Positions 55,656-64,000 of a stretch of DNA of 64,000 nt are shown piece after piece. The stretch spans positions 248,001 to 312,000 of the forward strand of contig NZ_KB913031.1 in assembly GCF_000384155.1 (NCBI RefSeq), given 5' to 3'. Below the pieces are notes generated by a model that searched no databases, had not been told where the DNA came from, and was given only the letters and a program-made list of their open reading frames with translations. A program made the position numbers and the translations under genes. Each line of letters starts with the position of its first letter. The first letter of the stretch is position 1. Source of the stretch: Methylophilus sp. 42 (GTDB lineage Bacteria; Pseudomonadota; Gammaproteobacteria; Burkholderiales; Methylophilaceae).

Positions 55656-55827
55656 GATCCACCGTCCAATATAAATAGTGCGCCATTTTACCATTAAACC
55701 GTCAGTGGCTCATGTGGCTGCACCGCCACTTGACCGTTTGTCGGGCAATCTCAACCACTGGTCGGCTGCTGCTGGACATGACAGCCTGCTGTTTGCATGA
55801 TAAGGCTATCTTAAAAGGGGTTTGATC

Positions 55828-56238
55828 ATGAAGCGCCCAAATCAATATGGTTTTAGCCTGATAGAAATGATGATTGTGGTAGCGATTATTGGCTTACTGG
55901 CCAGTATTGCCGTGCCAGGGTATCAGGACTATGTGAAAAGTGGCAACGCCGCAGAGGCCCCCGCCAATCTGGCTAATTGCCGGGTGCAGGCTGAGCAGTT
56001 TTTCCAGGATAACTTCACTTATGCGGGGTTCGTTTGTGTGCCTAGCGATGCCAAGTCTTTCGATTACAGCATTGATAACCAGTCGGCGACTACCTACACT
56101 TTGCGAGCCATTGGCCGAGCTTCCAATAACATGGGTGCCTTCGAGTTCACGGTCAATCAGGATAATGCCAAAACCTCCAAGTTTGATGGCACAGTGGGCA
56201 GTTCTTGCTGGCTGACTTCATCTTCAGGGTCTTGCTAA
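55828..56238 (+). CDS. pilE: Type IV pilin PilE-like
   Basis: 136 residues. The class III signal is short (MKRPNQYG) and is cut before FSLIEMMIVVAIIGLLASIAVPGY, with Glu5 and the long N-terminal helix of type IV pilins. Two cysteines in the C-terminal loop (SSCWL and the last residue, SGSC) can form the D-loop disulfide, and NCRVQAEQFF and FVCVPS supply another pair. AAGGGG stands 7 bases before the ATG. PilD (prepilin peptidase) is not in the window. It leads the minor pilin operon, where a PilE-like minor pilin usually lies at the other end. Confidence 0.9.
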   Translation: MKRPNQYGFSLIEMMIVVAIIGLLASIAVPGYQDYVKSGNAAEAPANLANCRVQAEQFFQDNFTYAGFVCVPSDAKSFDYSIDNQSATTYTLRAIGRASNNMGAFEFTVNQDNAKTSKFDGTVGSSCWLTSSSGSC

Positions 56239-56241
56239 CAG

Positions 56242-56754
56242 ATGCGTCAGCAAGGATTTACATTGGTGGAGCTGGTGGTGGCCATGGCGGTGTTGATCTC
56301 GTTGGCTACCATTGCGATTCCGGCCTTCCAGACGTCGATTGGCAACGCCCAGATTCGTACGGTGGCGGAGTCTATCCATAGTGGTTTACAGCAAGCGAGG
56401 ATGGAGGCGATCAAGCGTAATGCCAGGGTCAAATTTATCCTGCAAACCAATAGTGCCTGGCAGATTGGTTGTGTCACTGTGGTCACGGGCTGTCCGGCGC
56501 TGATTACGCAAAGAAGTGCCACGGAAGGGTCTTCTACAAATACAGCGGTGTCGGCAGATAATGATACTGCGGTATTTAGCAGTTTTGGTACGCGTGACCC
56601 GGCGACGGCCGTGGGGCTGACGGTGGTCAATGTCACCAATACGCAAGTCAAGAATGAAGAGCGCAGGGCTTTGCGCGTGCTACTGGCAGCCGGGGGCAAT
56701 GCCAGGGTATGTGATCCGGCCGTGTCGGGTGCAGGGGATCCTAGAGCATGTTAA
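56242..56754 (+). CDS. fimT: Minor pseudopilin, FimT/GspH family
   Basis: 170 residues; leader MRQQG is cleaved before FTLVELVVAMAVLISLATIAIPAFQ with Glu5. The GspH/FimT domain has QTSIGNAQIRTVAESIHSGLQQARMEAIKRNARV. Two Cys pairs lie in CVTVVTGC and at VCDPAV...RAC. It is part of the pilus initiation complex with PilV, PilW, PilX and PilY1. It starts 3 bases after pilE ends and overlaps pilV by 7 bases. Confidence 0.88.
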   Translation: MRQQGFTLVELVVAMAVLISLATIAIPAFQTSIGNAQIRTVAESIHSGLQQARMEAIKRNARVKFILQTNSAWQIGCVTVVTGCPALITQRSATEGSSTNTAVSADNDTAVFSSFGTRDPATAVGLTVVNVTNTQVKNEERRALRVLLAAGGNARVCDPAVSGAGDPRAC

Positions 56755-57152
56755 TTCTTTCACGACAAAAGCGTTCTTTTGCCATACGTTTGCAGCAGGG
56801 CTCGGTGCTGATTGAGTCTATGGTAGCGCTGGTGATTTTTAGTATGGGCGTGCTGGCACTGGTGGGTTTGCAAAGCGCCATGATTAAGAACAGCAGTGAT
56901 AATCGCTACCGCGCGGAGGCACAACTGATCGCACAAACACACATCGCCAACATGATGGCTTTTGGTGGAGATGCGGCAAACTATATTACCCAGGTGGATA
57001 AGACCAAAATCAAATCCCAGTTGCCGAATGGTACGCTGACTTTCTCGGCACTGACCAACACCATGGTGACGGTGACAGTTGGCTGGCAAGTGCCTGGCGG
57101 TAACCGTCATCAGGTCAATGCGTCCAGTTATTTGTTTGATGTGATGCCGTGA
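56748..57152 (+). CDS. pilV: Minor pilin PilV
   Basis: 134 residues. Leader QQG precedes SVLIESMVALVIFSMGVLALVGLQ, with Ser rather than Phe/Met at +1 and Glu5, as usual for PilV; this helix and the following YRAEAQLIAQTHIANMMAFGGD match PilV proteins. It primes pilus assembly in the inner membrane. It overlaps fimT by 7 bases; its TGA overlaps the pilW start by one base. Confidence 0.9.
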   Translation: MLILSRQKRSFAIRLQQGSVLIESMVALVIFSMGVLALVGLQSAMIKNSSDNRYRAEAQLIAQTHIANMMAFGGDAANYITQVDKTKIKSQLPNGTLTFSALTNTMVTVTVGWQVPGGNRHQVNASSYLFDVMP

Positions 57153-58306
57153 TGAATACATCTATGCGCATGTTTTCACGTTTACGCAGCCAGCGTTTCC
57201 AGACGGGCTTGAGCCTGGTGGAGTTGCTGGTGGGTATTTTGATTGGTCTGGTGGCGACTCTTGCCATCAGTAACCTGTTTAGTGGCTTCGAAGCTCGCAA
57301 ACGCATGATTGCAGGGGGGGCTGATGCGCAATCAAGCGGCGTGCTGGCCATGTATTACATGCAGCGCGACGCGCAGAATGCGGGTTATGGCCTGCCTTTG
57401 TATAACAGTAGTGACCCATCTCCTTTGTTGTGCCCGATCAACACCTCGATTAACCAGGGCGGAGTGATTATTAACTTGTCGCCAGTGGTGATTGTAGACG
57501 GCGGCACAGGCAGCGACATTGTGCGCATCCGCTATGGCAACCCGGCCAGTGGTGGTGCATCCTTGCGCGCCACGGGGACCATGACAGCGCCTACTTTGGA
57601 TGGACGCCTGATTGGTTGCCAGGAGAATGATGTGGTGCTGTTTCATCAAACACCGACCAATCCGAATTGCAGTCTTGGACGGTTGGAATCATTACGTGCT
57701 GACCGCACGATCAATACTTTGTCTGAGATTAATACTCCGCCCACGGCCAGCCCGGTGAGCATTTTAAATGGTGCAGACTGGGTACGCTTTTCCTGTCTGG
57801 GCGCATGGAATCAGTATGAGTATACGGTGAATGCAGCGCTAGAGCTCACGCGTACGGGTGGGACGCCTGGCACTAACCCGTTTCCGAATAGCGCGGCGGT
57901 ACCCGTCGCCAGTGATATTGTGGCCTTGCAGGCACAATACGGGATCACGGAGACCATAGACCCCACGGCGACCACCACCACCGCTGCCGCTTATTTGAAC
58001 CGGGTTGATCGATGGGTTGATGCCACGGGTACTTTTGGGCCGACGATGGCGCTCATGGACCGTAACCGTATCCGTGCGATCCGCATTGCAGTGATCGCCA
58101 GGGACGGCAATTTGCAAAGAAGCAATGTGAGCCAGACATGTAACGGTGCCGCAGCAGGCGTGAGCAGAGTGTGCATCTGGCAGGCGGATGCCAATCCTGC
58201 CGGTGTTGACTTAAGTGGCGTACCCAACTGGCAGCGCTACCGCTACCGTAGCTTTGAAGCCACTATCCCGCTCAGAAACATTATTTGGAACCGCGATGCG
58301 CTATAG
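57152..58306 (+). CDS. pilW: Minor pilin PilW
   Basis: 384 residues with leader cleaved before LSLVELLVGILIGLVATLAISN, Glu5 present. The long C-terminal domain, with DIVRIRYGNPASGGA and VALQAQYGITET segments, is typical of PilW, the largest minor pilin. The ATG at 57152 overlaps the pilV stop (TGATG); a GTG at 57149 is the alternative. It extends 11 bases into the pilX gene. Confidence 0.9.
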   Translation: MNTSMRMFSRLRSQRFQTGLSLVELLVGILIGLVATLAISNLFSGFEARKRMIAGGADAQSSGVLAMYYMQRDAQNAGYGLPLYNSSDPSPLLCPINTSINQGGVIINLSPVVIVDGGTGSDIVRIRYGNPASGGASLRATGTMTAPTLDGRLIGCQENDVVLFHQTPTNPNCSLGRLESLRADRTINTLSEINTPPTASPVSILNGADWVRFSCLGAWNQYEYTVNAALELTRTGGTPGTNPFPNSAAVPVASDIVALQAQYGITETIDPTATTTTAAAYLNRVDRWVDATGTFGPTMALMDRNRIRAIRIAVIARDGNLQRSNVSQTCNGAAAGVSRVCIWQADANPAGVDLSGVPNWQRYRYRSFEATIPLRNIIWNRDAL

Positions 58307-58991
58307 CCTTTTATTGTCCCGAGTGGCACGCAGGCCTTTGGTTCGCCAAACCGGTATCGTGCTGTTTTTTGCCTTGCTGGCACTTGCTGTAATGTCGATT
58401 GCGGCGGTGGCCCTGATACGCAGTGTGGATACCAATGCCTTGCTTTCAGGCAATATGGTGTTCCGCCAATCGGCCAGTACGGCCTCAAATGTGGCGTTGG
58501 AAGGCATTGCACAGAGTATCGCTAAAAACGTATCGCTGTCGGTCAGTACGGCGCACCATCCTGGGTTGGGGTATTACGCCAATTGTAGCCAGTTTGATAC
58601 CCGGCCTGATGCGCTAGTGTGTGATGGCAACCAGTTGACGACGATGGCGTGGAATAACGGCAATAGCAGCCTTGCCCCCAGCCAGACCGATGGTAATGAT
58701 GAAATCCGCGACGGTGTAGACCGCCAGGGGAATGAAATCCGTTATGTTGTAGAGCGCATGTGTAATTACAGTGATGCTGAAATTGCTGATGGTGCTGCGT
58801 TAAGTGATGCCTCCCGTTGCATGATGGCCAGCTCCCCCAGCAATGGCGAAAACTGCTCTCATAATATTACAAATCTTGAGCTGTTCAAGCGCTGTATCGC
58901 CAGTTCGGATTCACCGTTATACCGGGTCACCTTGCGTATCGCAGGACCCAAAAACACCGTCACTTTTTTGCAAACGTTTATCTCCAACTAA
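58296..58991 (+). CDS. pilX: Minor pilin PilX
   Basis: 231 residues from MRYSLLLSRVARR. The processing site is QTG before IVLFFALLALAVMSIAAVALIRS; as in other PilX/GspK-like proteins Glu5 is missing. A PilX N-terminal domain continues with RQSASTASNVALEGIAQ. The longer open frame upstream overlaps pilW in another phase and is not pilin-like. It sits between pilW and pilY1 in the conserved order. Confidence 0.88.
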   Translation: MRYSLLLSRVARRPLVRQTGIVLFFALLALAVMSIAAVALIRSVDTNALLSGNMVFRQSASTASNVALEGIAQSIAKNVSLSVSTAHHPGLGYYANCSQFDTRPDALVCDGNQLTTMAWNNGNSSLAPSQTDGNDEIRDGVDRQGNEIRYVVERMCNYSDAEIADGAALSDASRCMMASSPSNGENCSHNITNLELFKRCIASSDSPLYRVTLRIAGPKNTVTFLQTFISN

Positions 58992-59003
58992 ATGGGTGGA
59001 ACG

Positions 59004-62000
59004 ATGAAAAGCCAACATTGGATCAAAAAAATTTTCTGGCTGGGCGCATTGCTACCAGGGCTTGTGCAAGCTGAATTTCTGGATCTGGCGACCATGCCGT
59101 TGCAAACCTCCGGCAGTTCGGATGTCAAACCAAACCTCATGTTTGTGCTGGATAACTCGGGCAGTATGGGCTGGGATTATGCGCCTGACTGGTCCAACTC
59201 TTCTTCACCATGGTTGTTTGATAATGCGGATTACAACACGCAGTACTACAATCCAGAGGTGCAATATAGCCCGCCGTTGACATACCTGGCCGCCAGTATG
59301 GCCAATCAGACTAATTTTGCGGCGGTGCCGAATGAGGTGAATGATCTGGGCGGTGGCAAAAACGGGACCACTGATATCCGCTCGATGGCGACTTACTATG
59401 CGTTTATCCCAGGAGAGTTCTGCTCCACGCCTAGCCTGACCAGTTGCGTGATCTCGAAAGAGGCAACGGGAAGCTATATTTATCCGTCCAATATCCGCTG
59501 GTGTAACACCAGCACGGCTGCAACCAGACGCAGTTTGACCGGCTCCATGTATTGCCAGAAGATCCGCAATGCCAGCAGTACCGTGAATGACGGCAATACC
59601 TATACCAATTTGCGCAGGCCTATCTCCACCTATACCCTGACGCTGAACAAGACCAGTAATAATGCGTCCATACAAAGCATAAAAATCAATAATATTGAGC
59701 TTTTATCCACTACCGTCTCAGTCAACAACTCATATAACAGCAGCCAGTTTGCCAGTGAGGTGCGCAATAATATGTGCCGTACCAGTCTGTCGGGCAATTG
59801 CAACCTGAGCGGTAATACGGTCAATATCAGCAGCAATGTGCTGACGATTATTACGCCTGCTGGTGAGCCAGTGAACACCGCCGCCCCGATTCAAGTCACC
59901 ATGACAGGTGGCAATTACACGGCTCAACTGACGACTAATACCACCACTGACATTCCCGGCAGCATGGTCTACGTCAAGATTTCAAGTGATGTCCCTTATA
60001 CAGCCCCAGGAAAAACGACCAAAGGGCTGGATAGGTTGGATTGTACCGGCACTACTTGTACGCTTACCGAGGAGATGACCAACTTTGCTAACTGGTGGGC
60101 GTATTACCGTACACGTATGCAGTCGATGAAAACGGCAGCCAGCCAGGCATTCAAGGCGCTGGATTCCCGTTATCGCGTTGGTTTGGTCACCATTAATAGT
60201 CCGAGTTCCAACTATCTGGCACTGGCACCGTTTAATGCTAGCCAGAAGCAATCCTGGTACCAGAAACTGTTTGCGGTGTCTGCCAGTGGCGGCACCCCGT
60301 TGCGTACGGCGCTATCCAGCGTAGGGCGGCATTTTGCTGGTAAAAAAACATTGGGCAATGATGACCCTATGCAATATGCCTGTCAGTCTAATTTCACCTT
60401 GCTGACCACGGATGGTTACTGGAACGACAGTAGCAATCCAACCCGTATCAATAGTACAGCCATCGGTGACCAGGACGGTAGCAGTCCACGGCCGCAGTTC
60501 GACAGTAGCGCTAAGTCCAACACGCTGGCGGATACGGCCAAGTATTTTTATGATACGGATATCCGGGATAATACGTTCTCGAATTGTACCGGTGGCTTAG
60601 GCTCTTCTGTGTGTGGTACAACCAATGATTATCCAAAACAGAATATGGTGACCATGACCTTGGGCCTGGGCATTGACGGCACATTGGTTTACACCGAGGA
60701 CTACAAAACGCGGACCTCCGGCGATTACAAGGATATTTCTTCCAATGCAAAAAACTGGCCGGACCCAACCCTCAATGAGGATGGCACCCGTATTGATGAC
60801 TTATGGCATGCGGCAGTGAACGCAGGCGGCACCTATTACAGTGCCAGCAACCCCAAGTTGTTACGTGAGTCATTAGCGAAGGGCTTGTCCGAGATCAAGT
60901 CTATCCAGGGCGCCAGTGCCGCCGCTGCCGCCAGTAGCCTGGCGCCGACCAATGGGGATAACTTCCAGTATGTGGCCAGTTACCAGTCCGTGAAGTGGAC
61001 AGGCAATCTGGAGGCACGCACGGTCAACACGACCTCTTTGCAAACGTCAGAAAGCGCCGTATGGTGCGTTGAGAATGTGGCCGCAGAAACATGTACCTCA
61101 CCTGCAACGGCGGCTAGCCAGGACGGTAAGCTGTATTGTAAAACGACTAACTCTGATCAGACTGCGTGCGGGAATGCAGGGGGCGCATTAGGTTCTGCCA
61201 TTGGCATGAGTGAGCCTGCCTCGTGTTATGTGGCGATTGCAAGCAGTTGTACTGGCAAGTTACAGAATCAGCTGGGTGCAAACCGTCAAATATTCTTTAA
61301 TGCCAATAATGCAATGGTATTGTTTACGGCAGATAACTTACCTGTGCAGCATCGCACTACGCTGGAAAATGGGTATAAAGCGTTGAGCCAGATGCAGGGC
61401 TTGCCTGCCAGTGACCTGCGGATGACTGAACCTAATAAAGCCGGCAAGTTGGTGGATTATCTCCGAGGGAATAAGACTTACGAAGATACCTCATCTAATC
61501 CGGTTGCAGATAATCGCTGGTTCCGTGAGCGGTTAGCAACGCTGGGGGATATCTCACAGTCACGCCCCGCTTATTTCAAAGCCTCTAATGTGGATTATCT
61601 GGATGCCGGTTATAAAGCCTATAAGGCATCAAGAAAAGCCTTGCAAAGTGGAACGGTCTATGTGGGCGCCAATGATGGTATGTTACATGCCTTCAACGCC
61701 GATAACGGTAATGAGCTGTGGGCATTTATCCCCACCCCGGTGATTGCCAACCTGGCCAATCTGGCCGATAAAGAGTATGGCTCCAATTACCATACCAATT
61801 ACGTGAATGGCAGCCCGGTGGTCACCGATGTTTGTATCTCCGGCTGCAGTGGCGATAGCGCTATTTGGCGCACTATCCTGGTTTCTGGGTTAAATGGCGG
61901 CGGGCGTGGCTATTTTGCCATTGATGTGACGAACCCCGGTAGCCCCGTGTTGCTGTGGGAGTTTTATGCACAGACCACCGGCGCGAATAATAATCTGGGG

Positions 62001-63029
62001 TATACCTTTGGTAACCCGCTGGTGACTAAAATGCAGGATGGCCGCTGGGTAGTGCTGGTGACTTCGGGCTATAACAATGGCACCAATGCGCGTAAATTGA
62101 ATGATGGTACATTGGTCGCTAACACGCCAACCGGGAATGGCGGCGGTTACCTGTATGTGCTCGATGCCAATACCGGCAGCGTGTTGAAAACTCTCTCTAC
62201 CGGTGAAGGCAGTGCTGGCGAGCCTAGTGGCCTATCAAGAATCTCGGCCTATGCTGACCAGATGTTCGAAAATAACATGGCCTTGAATGTGTATGGTGGT
62301 GATTTAAATGGCAACATCTGGCGCTTTAACATCAACACCAATGCAGTGACTAAAATTGCGACCTTACGTGATGGCGGCGGTAATGTGCAAAAAATCACTA
62401 CCCAACCAGAGTTGGGTAAGGTCGACAATAACAAGGTGGTCATGGTGGGGACAGGGAAGTTTCTCGAACCGGCTGATTTGACAAACACCCCACAAAACTC
62501 TGCATACACGTTTAAAGATAACGGGCAAACCACGGCGATCGGGCGTGCGCAACTGACGACGCAATCGCTGAGTGGTGATCGTGTCGTGACCTCGAGTGGG
62601 ACGGTCAATTTTGATACCGGCTATGGCTGGGTGCTGGATTTCCCGGCGGGTGAGCGCGTTAACCTCGATCCACTGTTGTTAAATGGTGCACTCATGATGC
62701 CAACCATGGTGCCCAGCAGCGAGGCCTGTAATGGCGCAGGGTATGGCTGGTTTAACTTCTTTAACTACAAAAAAGGCGGCTCTTTGCTAACCAGTGGCAT
62801 CGTTTCCGAGCGCATGACTACCCCGGCGGTGGGCTTCAATATCGTTTATGACGGTAATGGCGTGCCACATGTGGTGGTGACGGGCAGTAATGACCCAACA
62901 CCGCAGCAACTGAGTCTGGACGACCAAGTGTTTGGCCTCTCGGCGACGAGCAGGTCGACTGAGATTTTCAAGCAGAAGAACAATGGCAGCTATGGCACCA
63001 AGCAAAGCTGGCATGAGTTGATTCAGTAA
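59004..63029 (+). CDS. pilY1: PilY1 pilus tip adhesin
   Basis: 1341 residues. A signal peptide (MKSQHWIKKIFWLGALLPGLVQA) leads to a von Willebrand A-like domain with a MIDAS motif D-N-S-G-S (MFVLDNSGSMGWD). A large middle region is followed by the C-terminal seven-blade propeller with GTVYVGANDGMLHAFNADNGNELWAFIP, LVSGLNGGGRGYFAIDV and GGDLNGNIWRFN, the most conserved part of PilY1, where calcium-binding D/N-rich loops lie. It caps the pilus tip with minor pilins and promotes adhesion and surface sensing. The start at 59004 fits a signal peptide; 58992 is 4 codons earlier. A terminator follows. Confidence 0.93.
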   Translation: MKSQHWIKKIFWLGALLPGLVQAEFLDLATMPLQTSGSSDVKPNLMFVLDNSGSMGWDYAPDWSNSSSPWLFDNADYNTQYYNPEVQYSPPLTYLAASMANQTNFAAVPNEVNDLGGGKNGTTDIRSMATYYAFIPGEFCSTPSLTSCVISKEATGSYIYPSNIRWCNTSTAATRRSLTGSMYCQKIRNASSTVNDGNTYTNLRRPISTYTLTLNKTSNNASIQSIKINNIELLSTTVSVNNSYNSSQFASEVRNNMCRTSLSGNCNLSGNTVNISSNVLTIITPAGEPVNTAAPIQVTMTGGNYTAQLTTNTTTDIPGSMVYVKISSDVPYTAPGKTTKGLDRLDCTGTTCTLTEEMTNFANWWAYYRTRMQSMKTAASQAFKALDSRYRVGLVTINSPSSNYLALAPFNASQKQSWYQKLFAVSASGGTPLRTALSSVGRHFAGKKTLGNDDPMQYACQSNFTLLTTDGYWNDSSNPTRINSTAIGDQDGSSPRPQFDSSAKSNTLADTAKYFYDTDIRDNTFSNCTGGLGSSVCGTTNDYPKQNMVTMTLGLGIDGTLVYTEDYKTRTSGDYKDISSNAKNWPDPTLNEDGTRIDDLWHAAVNAGGTYYSASNPKLLRESLAKGLSEIKSIQGASAAAAASSLAPTNGDNFQYVASYQSVKWTGNLEARTVNTTSLQTSESAVWCVENVAAETCTSPATAASQDGKLYCKTTNSDQTACGNAGGALGSAIGMSEPASCYVAIASSCTGKLQNQLGANRQIFFNANNAMVLFTADNLPVQHRTTLENGYKALSQMQGLPASDLRMTEPNKAGKLVDYLRGNKTYEDTSSNPVADNRWFRERLATLGDISQSRPAYFKASNVDYLDAGYKAYKASRKALQSGTVYVGANDGMLHAFNADNGNELWAFIPTPVIANLANLADKEYGSNYHTNYVNGSPVVTDVCISGCSGDSAIWRTILVSGLNGGGRGYFAIDVTNPGSPVLLWEFYAQTTGANNNLGYTFGNPLVTKMQDGRWVVLVTSGYNNGTNARKLNDGTLVANTPTGNGGGYLYVLDANTGSVLKTLSTGEGSAGEPSGLSRISAYADQMFENNMALNVYGGDLNGNIWRFNINTNAVTKIATLRDGGGNVQKITTQPELGKVDNNKVVMVGTGKFLEPADLTNTPQNSAYTFKDNGQTTAIGRAQLTTQSLSGDRVVTSSGTVNFDTGYGWVLDFPAGERVNLDPLLLNGALMMPTMVPSSEACNGAGYGWFNFFNYKKGGSLLTSGIVSERMTTPAVGFNIVYDGNGVPHVVVTGSNDPTPQQLSLDDQVFGLSATSRSTEIFKQKNNGSYGTKQSWHELIQ

Positions 63030-63043
63030 GAGTGACACCATTA

Positions 63044-63068
63044 AAAAAGCCCCTAACGGGGCTTTTTT
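63044..63068. terminator. Bidirectional terminator between pilY1 and the small membrane peptide gene
   Basis: AAAAAAGCCCC and GGGGCTTTTTT around a short TAAC loop. Confidence 0.92.
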
Positions 63069-63080
63069 GTTACCTGCGGC

Positions 63081-63173
63081 TTATTTCACCCGTTGTGCAA
63101 ACACATACAAAATCAGGCAAATCGCTACAACAACGCCAATCAGGGTATAGATGCCTACCGCGCCTAAAAACAT
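63081..63173 (-). CDS. 30-residue single-helix membrane peptide
   Basis: Starts MFLGAVGIYTLIGVVVA, continues with a hydrophobic helix and ends in AQRVK. GGAGG stands exactly 5 bases before the ATG (63179-63183), one of the strongest ribosome sites in the window, and the gene ends 13 bases before a terminator that works in its direction. There is one TM helix with a basic C-terminal tail. The function is not known; small peptides of this kind often accompany membrane enzymes or act as stress proteins. It could be chance, but the ribosome site, full helix and terminator argue for a real gene. Confidence 0.6.
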   Translation of the reverse strand: MFLGAVGIYTLIGVVVAICLILYVFAQRVK

Positions 63174-63337
63174 GGTTGCCTCCAGTGATGGTGATGGTCG
63201 AAGGTTTATTTTAGGCAAACACCGGGGGTGTGTCTAGGCATGCCTGAAACGCGTGCCCAGAGGGGGATGTTGCAGAGGTCGTGCGTGAATTTGGTACAGA
63301 TTAGCCACGGCTGTGTGCCGGGCAACAATGCTTGGTG

Positions 63338-63493
63338 CTATACCACTTCCAGGGAGAGTTCTGCAGGTTTGTAGATTGCTTGAATATTATTGTCAGCCAC
63401 AATATCTTCAGCCAGGTACATAATATCCTGTGCAGTCATCAGCTCAGGCATGCTGGCGGTGTAGGTCAGTGGCTCATCTTGCCATTCGCTCAT
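63338..63493 (-). CDS. 51-residue hypothetical protein
   Basis: Acidic protein from MSEWQDEPLTYTASMPELM to a Val-Val end, with AAGGAAG 6-9 bases before the ATG. Two short helices are likely (MTAQDIMYLAEDIVAD). I do not recognise it. A longer open frame begins 34 codons upstream but lacks a ribosome site. The position and ribosome site support expression; the role is unknown. Confidence 0.55.
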   Translation of the reverse strand: MSEWQDEPLTYTASMPELMTAQDIMYLAEDIVADNNIQAIYKPAELSLEVV

Positions 63494-63726
63494 GATTCTT
63501 CCTTTATTTGCTGGTATGTATAACTGTATTAACGTCATGCTTGGTCCATTCTTAAGTCGGGCATTCTGGTTTATGGCGGTTTTCCATATCACCATCGATT
63601 AAAACTATGTTAACCAGGCTGTGTGAAGATTTCGTGAAGTGAATGCATTGTTTAGATGACAGTGACCTTGCTATTCATCGGTCATGAAATGGCGCACAAT
63701 AAAAGGATTGAAAGCGAGGGTTGCGA

Positions 63727-64000
63727 ATGAAGACTTCAAGTGTGTTCGCTGTATTGGGGATTTTGTTGCTGGGATATACAGCGTTCTGGTACTGGCAATC
63801 GCTGACGGAGGTTGAGCCCAGTGGCCAGCAGAGTGAGGTTGCGCAAGCGATTAATCAGTGTGACCTGATTGCCAGCAAGGCTGCGGCTGAGTTGCCTGAG
63901 GTGTTGCCGTTTCAAAAGCTGGAGAAAGCGGCCAGGCAATCACGGGTGCTAGATCGCTGCATGCAGGATCGTGGCTATGCGCAGAATCCGGCCTGGGTGA
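63727..64000 (+). CDS. Membrane-anchored periplasmic protein, 5' part only
   Basis: The window ends inside this gene; 91 codons are visible. One N-terminal TM helix (VFAVLGILLLGYTAFWYW) anchors a soluble part that contains Cys45 (NQCDLIAS) and a CMQDRGY segment. Two cysteines about 35 residues apart with a C-M-x-x-x-G-Y pattern occur in several small proteobacterial envelope proteins of unknown role. GCGAGGG precedes the ATG. No function is proposed. Confidence 0.6.
   Translation, partial: MKTSSVFAVLGILLLGYTAFWYWQSLTEVEPSGQQSEVAQAINQCDLIASKAAAELPEVLPFQKLEKAARQSRVLDRCMQDRGYAQNPAWV

Noticed and set aside
55740-55800. A sigma-54 promoter for pilE, as in some pilin genes
   Set aside because: GG and GC pairs are present but 12 bases apart instead of 10, and the rest of the consensus is missing.

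Overview
The window looks like a chromosomal stretch of a betaproteobacterium, most likely a methylotroph of the Methylophilaceae (Methylophilus, Methylotenera, Methylovorus or Methylobacillus type). This is an inference from GC near 50 percent, the proteobacterial (non-E. coli) type of glutamate-cysteine ligase next to gshB, the unbroken mreBCD-mrdA-rodA-rlpA-dacA-ybeD-lipB-lipA order, lptM-lysA coupling, a fimT-pilVWX-pilY1 minor pilin operon and a PEP-CTERM protein. Nothing in the sequence names a genus. I saw no rRNA, tRNA, CRISPR array, prophage or intact insertion sequence.

Layout. 1-3608: the end of an EAL protein, an OhrR-type peroxide regulator with its palindromic operator, a periplasmic catalase-family protein, msrB and a bestrophin-like channel. 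3609-8402: an accessory block bounded on both sides by decayed gene fragments. It holds an oxyanion-type periplasmic binding protein, a TonB-dependent receptor and a PEP-CTERM surface protein. Two sites that match the molybdenum-responsive ModE/Mop 'Mo-box' sit in front of the binding protein and the PEP-CTERM gene. 8403-12067: dadA and gshAB. 12114-21983: lipoate synthesis joined to the rod-shape and cell-wall elongation cluster, all on the minus strand. 22113-25362: gatCAB. 25408-30107: an MHYT hybrid kinase translationally coupled to an HD-GYP response regulator. 30305-36887: an operator-controlled four-helix membrane protein, thiC with its TPP riboswitch, a CorA-like protein and other membrane proteins, and yaeQ.

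37050-43426: a TetR regulator with an OMF-MFP-RND drug efflux operon. 43427-44136: a gene-free stretch carrying two inverted copies of a structured repeat of about 60 bases. 44137-46199: HIT protein, nadA and nudB. 46344-51932: a second, CzcCBA-type heavy-metal RND operon. 51933-52262: a probable small RNA of about 155 nt with a near-consensus sigma-54 promoter and a perfect terminator. 52263-55655: ispH, purU and the lptM-lysA pair. 55828-63029: type IV pilus minor pilins and the PilY1 adhesin. 63081-64000: a 30-residue membrane peptide gene, a 51-residue hypothetical gene and the start of a membrane-anchored protein cut by the window end.

The most interesting content is the Mo-box-controlled trio at 3820-8033. 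It suggests a molybdenum- or tungsten-scarcity response that combines an outer-membrane receptor, a periplasmic binder lacking the usual TTTS oxyanion loop, and a sorted surface protein. The sigma-54 small RNA at about 52077-52230 is the second strongest candidate for something undescribed.
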